Notes under the pieces: generated by a model
Seen by the model: the letters and a program-made list of their open reading frames with translations, nothing else
What the model was told of the DNA's origin: nothing
Databases searched by the model: none
Assembly (NCBI GenBank): GCA_019425105.1
Contig: JAHYYD010000058.1
Coordinates: 1-10,583, forward strand
Direction of reading: 5' to 3'
DNA length: 10,583 bases
From: Actinomycetota bacterium
Lineage (GTDB): Bacteria > Actinomycetota > Actinomycetes > Actinomycetales > Actinomycetaceae
Part shown: positions 5,763-10,583 of the stretch, piece after piece
Layout of the letters: every line of letters starts with the position of its first letter
How positions within the stretch are numbered: the stretch's first letter is position 1
Made by a program: the position numbers and the translations under genes

Positions 5763-7847
5763 TCAGTGGGCACGCTTCATGGCGCGCAGTTCCTTCTTGA
5801 GATCCTCGATCTCATCACGCAGGCGGGCGGCGACCTCGAATTGGAGGTGCTGGGCGGCGGTCATCATCTGGGCGGATAGCTCCTCGATGAGTTCGGCCAA
5901 CTCGGCTTCGGCACGCTGGCCCGACGCAACGGTGCGGCCGCCACCGCTGGCGTCGGAGCGCTCCCGCGCGCTCTTTTCCTTACGGTACCCGCCCTCGAGC
6001 AACGTCTGTGTGTCGACCTGCTCGCGGGCGAGCATGTCGGTGACGTCGGAGATCTTCTTGCGCAGCGGCTGCGGGTCGATGCCGTGTTCCTTGTTGTAGG
6101 CGATCTGGATCTCGCGACGACGCATGGTCTCGGAGATTGCCTCGTTCATCGAGTCCGTCATGTTGTCGGCGTACATGTGGACCTCGCCGGACACGTTTCG
6201 GGCGGCGCGGCCGATCGTCTGGATGAGCGAGCGGGTGGAGCGCAGGAAGCCTTCCTTGTCGGCGTCGAGGATGGAGACGAGGGAGACCTCGGGCAGGTCC
6301 AGGCCCTCGCGCAGCAGGTTGATGCCGACGAGCACGTCGAAGGTACCCAGGCGCAGCTCGCGCAGCAGCTCGACGCGGCGCAGCGTGTCGACGTCGGAGT
6401 GCAGGTACTCGACCTTGACGCCACGCTCGGCCAGGTAGGTCGTGAGTTCCTCGGCCATCTTCTTGGTGAGGGTGGTGACGAGGACGCGCTCGTCGCGTTC
6501 GACGCGCAGACGCACCTGTTCGAGGAGATCATCGATCTGTCCCTCGGTGGGTTTGACGACGACGAGCGGATCGACGAGGCCCGTCGGACGAATGATCTGC
6601 TCGACCACCCCGTCCGAGCGTTCGAGCTCGTAGGGACCCGGCGTCGCGGAGAGGTAGACGGTCTGGCCGATGCGCTGCGTGAACTCGTCCCACTTGAGGG
6701 GACGGTTGTCCATCGCGGAGGGCAGGCGGAATCCGTAGTCGACGAGGGTGCGCTTGCGCGACATGTCGCCTTCGAACATCGCGCCGATCTGTGGGACGGT
6801 CACGTGGGACTCGTCGATGATGAGCAGGAAGTCGTCCGGGAAGTAGTCCAGCAGCGTGTGCGGGGGTGTGCCGGGGCCTCGCCCGTCAATGTGGCGAGAG
6901 TAGTTTTCCACGCCCGAGCACGATCCGATTTCCTTGAGCATCTCCAGGTCGAAGGTCGTGCGCATGCGCAGGCGCTGCTCCTCGAGGAGCTTGTTCTGCG
7001 CCCGGAACCACGCGAGGCGGTCGTCAAGCTCGTCCTCGATCGAGGCGATCGCCTTCTTCATGCGCTCCTCGCCCGCCACATAGTGCGAGGCCGGGAACAG
7101 GTAGGTGTGGTCAACCTGGTCGATCACGTCGCCGGTGAGCGGGTGTAGCACCGCGAGGGAATCGATCTCGTCGCCGAACATCTCGATGCGAATCGCGAGC
7201 TCCTCGTACACCGGGATGATCTCGATCGTGTCGCCGCGCACGCGGAAGGTACCGCGCGTGAAGGCCATGTCGTTACGCACGTACTGCATCGCGACGAAGC
7301 GCCGCAGCAGCGCGTCGCGGTCGATGATCATGCCGCGCTCAAGTTCGATCATGCGCGCCACGTACTCCTCGGGGGTACCGAGGCCGTAGATGCAGGACAC
7401 CGAGGAGACGACGACCGTGTCGCGCCGCGTCAGCAGCGAGTTCGTGGCGCTGTGCCGCAGTCGCTCGACCTCGTCATTGATCGACGAGTCCTTCTCGATG
7501 AACGTGTCCGTCTGGGGAACATAGGCCTCGGGCTGGTAGTAGTCGTAGTAGGACACGAAGTATTCGACGGCGTTGCCCGGCAGCAGTTCGCGGAATTCTG
7601 CTGCCAGCTGCGCGGCGAGCGTCTTATTCGGCTCGAGCACCAACGCGGGACGCTGCAGCTCTTCGATGAGCCACGCGGTGGTCGCGCTCTTGCCCGTGCC
7701 GGTCGCACCCATGAGGACCACGTCCTGCTCGCCGTCACGGATGCGTGCCGCCAGCTCACGGATTGCTTTAGGCTGATCGCCTGATGGCGTGTAGGGAGAG
7801 ATGACCTCGAAAGGCTTGTCTTGGCGGATGACGGGGGTTTCGTTCAC
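5763..7847 (-). CDS. uvrB: UvrB excinuclease ABC subunit B
   Basis: The complete 694-residue UvrB is the DNA-damage verification helicase of nucleotide excision repair; it is loaded by UvrA and recruits UvrC. Visible features: Walker A GATGTGKS (47-54), the beta-hairpin region [16 protein letters not shown] (about 99-114) that locks a DNA strand, DESH box (345-348), SATPGPYE (400-407), helicase motifs [16 protein letters not shown] (508-523) and QTIGRAARN (543-551), and a C-terminal UVR coiled coil (about 648-690, [19 protein letters not shown]) for UvrC/UvrA contact. Length is normal for the family. The start is the GTG at 7847; an in-frame stop (TAG) lies just upstream and no good start lies shortly downstream. 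AGGAGG directly abuts this GTG with no spacing, while TAGCGT lies six bases before it, so translation is probably leaderless. It follows coaE, as in other actinobacteria, with an 82-base gap. Confidence 0.98.
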   Translation of the reverse strand: MNETPVIRQDKPFEVISPYTPSGDQPKAIRELAARIRDGEQDVVLMGATGTGKSATTAWLIEELQRPALVLEPNKTLAAQLAAEFRELLPGNAVEYFVSYYDYYQPEAYVPQTDTFIEKDSSINDEVERLRHSATNSLLTRRDTVVVSSVSCIYGLGTPEEYVARMIELERGMIIDRDALLRRFVAMQYVRNDMAFTRGTFRVRGDTIEIIPVYEELAIRIEMFGDEIDSLAVLHPLTGDVIDQVDHTYLFPASHYVAGEERMKKAIASIEDELDDRLAWFRAQNKLLEEQRLRMRTTFDLEMLKEIGSCSGVENYSRHIDGRGPGTPPHTLLDYFPDDFLLIIDESHVTVPQIGAMFEGDMSRKRTLVDYGFRLPSAMDNRPLKWDEFTQRIGQTVYLSATPGPYELERSDGVVEQIIRPTGLVDPLVVVKPTEGQIDDLLEQVRLRVERDERVLVTTLTKKMAEELTTYLAERGVKVEYLHSDVDTLRRVELLRELRLGTFDVLVGINLLREGLDLPEVSLVSILDADKEGFLRSTRSLIQTIGRAARNVSGEVHMYADNMTDSMNEAISETMRRREIQIAYNKEHGIDPQPLRKKISDVTDMLAREQVDTQTLLEGGYRKEKSARERSDASGGGRTVASGQRAEAELAELIEELSAQMMTAAQHLQFEVAARLRDEIEDLKKELRAMKRAH

Positions 7848-7859
7848 CCTCCTACGCTA
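7848..7859 (-). promoter_or_regulatory. Candidate -10 element of uvrB with start-abutting AGGAGG
   Basis: TAGCGT (7859-7854) is a TANNNT -10; the next six bases AGGAGG (7853-7848) are followed immediately by the GTG. The spacing fits transcription starting on the GTG itself. No convincing -35 is visible at 16-18 bases upstream. The AGGAGG would be an excellent Shine-Dalgarno sequence but has zero spacing and so is not usable for this start. Confidence 0.45.
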
Positions 7860-7929
7860 CCGCCCAGGTCAGCGGGGTGCCCGTACAAAGCACACGGGTT
7901 CGCGATGAGCATGGAGTGCCCCGGCCTCG

Positions 7930-8622
7930 TCAATCAACAATGGGTACGTCCGGGGTGAGCCAACGCTCATAGACGAGGCCTGCGACCTCCTCGAGCTCCG
8001 CAGCGCTGCCCTCATTGTCGATCCAGATGGAGGCGACGGCTCGGCGCTCCTGCGACGAGGCCTGGGCGCGGATGCGGGAGCGCGCGTCCTCAGATGCCAC
8101 TCCCCTGGCTTCCAGGCGCTCAATACGCTGCTCGATGGGCGCATCCACGATAACAACAGCGTCGAAGCGATCGGCGCGGTCCCCCTCGACGAGGAGAGGA
8201 ATATCGTAGACCGCTAGCGCACCTGCCGGGGCCTCACGCAGGATCGACCACGCGCGCGCTTCGATGACGGGGTGCGTCATAGCGTTGAGCCGTGCGACGC
8301 GTTCCTCCGCCCCTTCACCCCCGAACACGCGCGAGGCGAGGAGCGACCGATCCAGAGTGCCATCCTGCCGGATGAGGTCGTTACCGAACTCCCGCGCAAC
8401 CTCGGCAAGCACGGGCTCACCGGGCTGGAGGATCTGTCTCGCAATAGCATCCGCGTCGGCGATGACAGCCCCCTTGGATGCAAAAACGCGCGTCACCGAC
8501 GACTTGCCACTGCCGATACCCCCACTGACCGCAATGATGCGACGCGGCCCCTGGGCGCGGGGGCCATCAAGTGGACGAATAAGCGTGGCCGTACAAGCCC
8601 CAGCGCGAAGAGTCGTGTTCAC
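7930..8622 (-). CDS. coaE: Dephospho-CoA kinase
   Basis: CoaE phosphorylates dephospho-CoA on the ribose 3'-hydroxyl, the last step of coenzyme A synthesis, in the cytoplasm. The 230-residue protein has the P-loop GGIGSGKS (34-41), the following GAVIADADAIARQIL block (about 51-65) with the conserved Asp residues, and the YDIPLLVE motif (lid/core segment). A single kinase domain is present without the C-terminal GrpB/UPF0157 extension found in some actinobacteria such as mycobacteria. I start it at GTG 8622. The open frame reaches an ATG at 8667, but TAGTCT lies seven bases before this GTG, and no other ATG, GTG or TTG occurs in frame between it and the P-loop. This gives an unusual N-terminal extension of about 28 residues before the kinase fold. 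The gene lies directly upstream of uvrB, the conserved actinobacterial order. Confidence 0.95.
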   Translation of the reverse strand: MNTTLRAGACTATLIRPLDGPRAQGPRRIIAVSGGIGSGKSSVTRVFASKGAVIADADAIARQILQPGEPVLAEVAREFGNDLIRQDGTLDRSLLASRVFGGEGAEERVARLNAMTHPVIEARAWSILREAPAGALAVYDIPLLVEGDRADRFDAVVIVDAPIEQRIERLEARGVASEDARSRIRAQASSQERRAVASIWIDNEGSAAELEEVAGLVYERWLTPDVPIVD

Positions 8623-8635
8623 GACTCCCAGACTA
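8623..8635 (-). promoter_or_regulatory. Candidate -10 element of coaE, leaderless arrangement
   Basis: TAGTCT (8635-8630) is followed by seven bases and then GTG 8622. The GGGAG in that interval ends two bases before the GTG, too close for a ribosome-binding site. The -35 is not recognisable (TGTATA at a 17-base spacer matches only three positions). Confidence 0.4.
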
Positions 8636-8674
8636 TCCCGCCTGCGGTTGCGTATACACGCCCTCATGCAAGAA

Positions 8675-8709
8675 TTGGTGCTGTTAGAGAACGCACATTA
8701 TCAAGTGAG
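8675..8709 (+). promoter_or_regulatory. Weak candidate promoter and ribosome-binding site of brnQ
   Basis: TTGGTG (8675-8680) and CATTAT (8696-8701, four matches to TATAAT) are separated by a short 15-base spacer. AGTGAG (8704-8709) lies five bases before the GTG at 8715 and is a poor Shine-Dalgarno sequence. The leader is too short for a T-box or other amino acid-sensing element. Confidence 0.3.
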
Positions 8710-8714
8710 TAGCA

Positions 8715-10064
8715 GTGACGCAGACAGTCAATGATGATTCCACTGAGCGTTCGGGCGTCGCGGTCCTCATCGCGACGTCCTTGACGCTCTTCTCGATGTT
8801 CTTTGGTGCCGGTAACCTTATTTTCCCGCCGATCATGGGCGCGTCGGCCGGCACCAACTTGACCCCCGCGATGATTGGTTTCCTCATCGGCGGCGTCGCT
8901 CTCCCCGTCATTTCGATCATCACTATTGCCCTGTCGGGCACCGATATCCGTGACCTTGTGAGCCGCGCCGGCAAGCCCTTCGGGCTCGTTTTCTCTGTGA
9001 TGGTGTATCTCTCGATCGGTGCCTTCTACGCGCTGCCGCGCACGGGTGCTGTGTCCTTCTCGACAGCTGTCGCCCCCATTATCGGGACAAAGTCTCTCAC
9101 CGCATCGATCATCTTCAGCTTCATTTTCTTTGCCATCGCCTTCTACCTGTGTTGGAATCCCGGCCATATCATCGACGCGCTCGGCAAGGTACTCACCCCC
9201 ATCCTGCTCGGGCTGCTAGTTCTCCTCGTGTTCCTCTGCCTGGCATCCCTGCCGACCTCTCACGACGCGCCAACCGGCGAGTACGCGGCAACTCCCCTCG
9301 CCGCTGGTCTCCTCGAGGGCTACATGACGATGGACTCAATTGCGGCCCTGGCCTTCGGCATCATCGTCGTCACGTCGCTCGGTCATACTGGGGGCGGCAT
9401 CGGCGCGAAGGTCGTACGCCGCACCTCGACGGCGGCTATTATTGCCGGTTCGCTGCTCGGCGTCGTCTACGTGGGGTTAGGCCTCATCGGCCACGTGATC
9501 CCGAATGCTCAAAGCTACAGCGACGGCGCAACCCTGCTCGCTGATGCTGCCCAGATGACAATGGGCTGGCCCGGGCAGATTGTCTTCGGTCTGATCGTTC
9601 TCACGGCCTGCATGACAACGGCTGTCGGCCTCATCGCAGCAACCTCGGAGTTCTTCCACCGGCTTGCCCCGCAGATTTCCTACCGTACGTGGATGATCGT
9701 CTTTACGATCATCTCCTTCGTGTTGTCATCTGCGGGGCTCAGCTCCGTACTCGCGATCGCGGTTCCGATCATCACGTTCCTCTACCCTGTCGCGATCACG
9801 GTCGTGTTCATCACGATCATCACCCATCCGCTTCGACTCGCAACGCCGGCGCTGTGGACGTTCCGCCTGGGCGCGTGGATGGCTGCGGCATGGTCTGCGG
9901 CGACAACGCTGGCACATATCGGTGTTGCAACAGAGGGAATTAACTCTCTTCTCATGTGGAGCCCACTTCAGGCGAACCAGCTCGGCTGGATCCTACCCAC
10001 CGTCGTCGCGGCGTTGGTCGGCGCGTGCATCGATGTGGCAGTTCTGAAGCGCTCGGCCACCTAA
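8715..10064 (+). CDS. brnQ: BrnQ-type branched-chain amino acid transporter (LIVCS family)
   Basis: The 449-residue, very hydrophobic protein has about twelve predicted membrane helices. It opens with the BrnQ signature TLFSMFFGAGNLIFPP (about 24-39), whose GAGN lies in the broken first helix of this LeuT-fold family, followed by the family-typical LSIGAFYALPRTGAVSF segment in the third helix region. The family imports leucine, isoleucine and valine with sodium. A second conserved-looking segment, YMTMDSIAALAFGIIVV, is also typical. The GTG at 8715 gives a short hydrophilic N-terminus of about 14 residues before the first helix, normal for the family. The gene is transcribed alone, divergent from coaE, and ends in a strong hairpin. 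It interrupts the usual rpsA-coaE adjacency, suggesting insertion in this lineage. Base composition looks like its neighbours, so recent transfer is not obvious. Confidence 0.95.
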   Translation: MTQTVNDDSTERSGVAVLIATSLTLFSMFFGAGNLIFPPIMGASAGTNLTPAMIGFLIGGVALPVISIITIALSGTDIRDLVSRAGKPFGLVFSVMVYLSIGAFYALPRTGAVSFSTAVAPIIGTKSLTASIIFSFIFFAIAFYLCWNPGHIIDALGKVLTPILLGLLVLLVFLCLASLPTSHDAPTGEYAATPLAAGLLEGYMTMDSIAALAFGIIVVTSLGHTGGGIGAKVVRRTSTAAIIAGSLLGVVYVGLGLIGHVIPNAQSYSDGATLLADAAQMTMGWPGQIVFGLIVLTACMTTAVGLIAATSEFFHRLAPQISYRTWMIVFTIISFVLSSAGLSSVLAIAVPIITFLYPVAITVVFITIITHPLRLATPALWTFRLGAWMAAAWSAATTLAHIGVATEGINSLLMWSPLQANQLGWILPTVVAALVGACIDVAVLKRSAT

Positions 10065-10079
10065 TCATCGTCAGCGACC

Positions 10080-10111
10080 GACCCCGCACAGCATCGTTGC
10101 TGTGCGGGGTC
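10080..10111 (+). terminator. Terminator of brnQ
   Basis: A perfect 14-bp inverted repeat, GACCCCGCACAGCA (10080-10093) with TGCTGTGCGGGGTC (10098-10111), encloses the tetraloop TCGT, 15 bases after the brnQ stop. It is followed by a moderately T-rich CTCGTTGTCTGT rather than a clean U-tract. Confidence 0.88.
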
Positions 10112-10152
10112 TCGTTGTCTGTGCTGCGACGCCACGACGTAAGCCAGAACAA

Positions 10153-10261
10153 AAGTCGCACATAATTTCCAACGGTCAGTTTTCGAGATCCGCTAAAAAC
10201 GTTGCAATTCCAACGATGCGACTTCAATATTTGAAACACCCGCAAGGGAATTACGTGCGAC
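10153..10261. repeat. Imperfect inverted repeat bounding an AT-rich segment
   Basis: GTCGCACATAATTTCC (10155-10170) and GGAATTACGTGCGAC (10247-10261) are inverted copies with one gap and one mismatch; the outer seven bases match exactly. AAGTCGCA (10153-10160) also has an inverted copy TGCGACTT (10217-10224). TTCCAACG occurs twice in direct orientation (10168-10175 and 10208-10215), and TTCAA-TAT-TTGAA (10223-10235) is a small palindrome. There is no transposase, and the ends are too short to call a known insertion sequence. Confidence 0.5.
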
Positions 10262-10283
10262 ATTGTTGAGTAACCCGTCATCA

Positions 10284-10368
10284 CGAGGCCTGCGGGGCCT
10301 GGCCGTGCTTCGAGACGAGGCACCGAGCGCAAGCTCGGTTGCCAAGTCTCGCGGGCGGGCAGGCCTCG
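10284..10368 (+). ncRNA. Candidate structured RNA or palindromic intergenic repeat
   Basis: Nested helices, all seen directly: CGAGGCCTGC (10284-10293) with GCAGGCCTCG (10359-10368), 10 bp perfect; CGAGAC (10311-10316) with GTCTCG (10346-10351); a 2x2 internal loop GA/AA; GGCA (10319-10322) with TGCC (10340-10343); a one-base bulge; and CCGAGC (10323-10328) with GCTCGG (10333-10338) closing on the loop GCAA. GCAA is a GNRA tetraloop only if the plus strand is the RNA, which suggests plus orientation. No matching promoter or U-tract is clear, so it could equally be a dispersed DNA palindrome. I do not recognise a known family. Confidence 0.35.
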
Positions 10369-10400
10369 CGGCGGCCGGAGATCTAGCTGAGCGGCAACCA

Positions 10401-10441
10401 GAAAAAGTGGTGGCCCCCAGGAAAACCTGGGGACCACCACT
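10401..10441 (-). terminator. Intrinsic terminator of rpsA
   Basis: On the minus strand, AGTGGTGGTCCCCAGG (10441-10426) pairs with CCTGGGGGCCACCACT (10421-10406) over 16 positions with one mismatch around a TTTT loop. It is followed at once by TTTTTC (10406-10401 counting the shared last base), a proper U-tract. It lies 54 bases after the rpsA stop. It is the best intrinsic terminator in the window. Confidence 0.93.
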
Positions 10442-10446
10442 CATGC

Positions 10447-10492
10447 GTTCACTGACGTGAACTGACGACCCAAAGCTCAGTCACAAAGACTG
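10447..10492 (-). repeat. Two small hairpins between the rpsA stop and its terminator
   Basis: CAGTC/GACTG with a 5-base loop (10478-10492) begins three bases after the rpsA stop, and GTTCAC/GTGAAC with a TGAC loop (10447-10462) follows. ACTGACG is directly repeated at 10451-10457 and 10461-10467. They may stabilise the mRNA 3' end; no function is assigned. Confidence 0.4.
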
Positions 10493-10494
10493 GT

Positions 10495-10583
10495 TCAGTT
10501 GTTCGTCAACTTCTCACGCAGCGCGGCCAGGGCCTCGTCGGAAGCAAGGGTGCCCTCGTTGTCGACCGGGGTCGAGTAGGAGG
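10495..10583 (-). CDS. rpsA: Ribosomal protein S1, extreme C-terminus (partial, runs off right edge)
   Basis: The last 28 sense codons, read on the minus strand into the TGA at 10497-10495, give SYSTPVDNEGTLASDEALAALREKLTNN. The EGTLASDEALAALREKL ending is the tail I associate with actinobacterial S1, beyond the last RNA-binding S1 domain. S1 binds mRNA on the 30S subunit. Gene context agrees: rpsA lies upstream of coaE and uvrB in actinobacteria. Nearly all of the gene is outside the window, so this rests on a short tail plus synteny and the strong terminator that follows. Confidence 0.85.
   Translation of the reverse strand, partial: SYSTPVDNEGTLASDEALAALREKLTNN

Larger units (their letters stand above)
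10112..10400. other. Gene-free segment between two terminators, with nested inverted repeats
   Basis: No convincing coding sequence is seen on either strand. The left half (about 10140-10262) is markedly more AT-rich than the rest of the window and is bounded by an imperfect inverted repeat. The right half (10284-10368) is GC-rich and folds into a long nested hairpin. Because brnQ terminates at 10111 and rpsA (reading the other way) terminates at 10401, read-through from either neighbour should be limited, so any RNA made here would need its own promoter. A weak plus-strand pair, TTGCAA (10202-10207) and CAATAT (10225-10230) with a 17-base spacer, is the best I can find. Confidence 0.6.

Noticed and set aside
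6084..7148. Long plus-strand open frame of 354 codons opposite uvrB
   Set aside because: This is an antisense shadow typical of high-GC genes; its composition is low in aromatic residues and rich in Asp, Gly and Arg, and the opposite strand is unmistakably uvrB.
7880..7898. CCCGT/ACGGG inverted repeat between coaE and uvrB as a coaE terminator
   Set aside because: It is only five base pairs around a 9-base loop with no U-tract; too weak to annotate.
10311..10351. Resemblance of the GGCACCGAGC hairpin to a Cas9 tracrRNA tail
   Set aside because: The similarity is a short hairpin word only; there is no CRISPR array, no cas gene and no anti-repeat nearby.
9952..10460. Several open frames of 65-162 codons across the brnQ end and the gene-free segment
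   Set aside because: They read through two strong hairpins, lack ribosome-binding sites and have no recognisable protein features.

Overview
This is a GC-rich stretch of chromosome, almost certainly from a high-GC Gram-positive bacterium (Actinomycetota). The gene order rpsA, coaE, uvrB, then uvrA a few genes further on is the conserved actinobacterial order also seen around uvrB and uvrA in Mycobacterium tuberculosis. TANNNT-type -10 elements and probable leaderless starts fit that phylum. The style of the proteins suggests a member of the Actinomycetaceae (Actinomyces/Schaalia-like), but this is an impression that I could not test. There are no tRNA or rRNA genes, CRISPR arrays or transposases.

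Layout from left to right: the N-terminal third or less of UvrA (minus strand, runs off the left edge); a small divergent YciI-like protein (plus); a two-part hairpin between convergent genes; then a three-gene minus-strand operon read right to left (terC paralogue 1, terC paralogue 2, P-type cation ATPase of the CtpE-like group). The operon is preceded at 5484-5624 by what I read as a yybP-ykoY manganese riboswitch. Next come uvrB (minus), coaE (minus), a divergent BrnQ-type branched-chain amino acid transporter (plus) with a strong terminator, a gene-free segment of about 290 bases with striking inverted repeats, a strong intrinsic terminator for rpsA, and the last 28 codons of rpsA (minus, runs off the right edge).

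The most interesting unit is the metal-homeostasis operon. The leader keeps the conserved manganese-aptamer features: a GGGGAGTA loop, a CACCGGC internal loop, and an AGACC end closing helix P1. The 3' strand of P1 is also the first arm of a perfect 10-bp hairpin whose second arm contains the Shine-Dalgarno sequence of the first terC gene. The sequence therefore implies a simple ON switch: manganese stabilises P1, frees the ribosome-binding site and turns on export or redistribution of the metal. The second terC follows after 31 bases and the ATPase overlaps it by 11 bases, so all three should be co-expressed. Relative to the classical neighbourhood, this operon sits between uvrB and uvrA, and brnQ sits between rpsA and coaE.

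Three genes (yciI, uvrB, coaE) have a TANNNT hexamer ending 6-7 bases before the start codon and poorly placed or absent Shine-Dalgarno sequences, so leaderless translation is proposed for each. The gene-free segment at 10112-10400 carries nested inverted repeats with a GCAA tetraloop on the plus strand and may encode a structured RNA or be a palindromic intergenic repeat; this part is unexplained.
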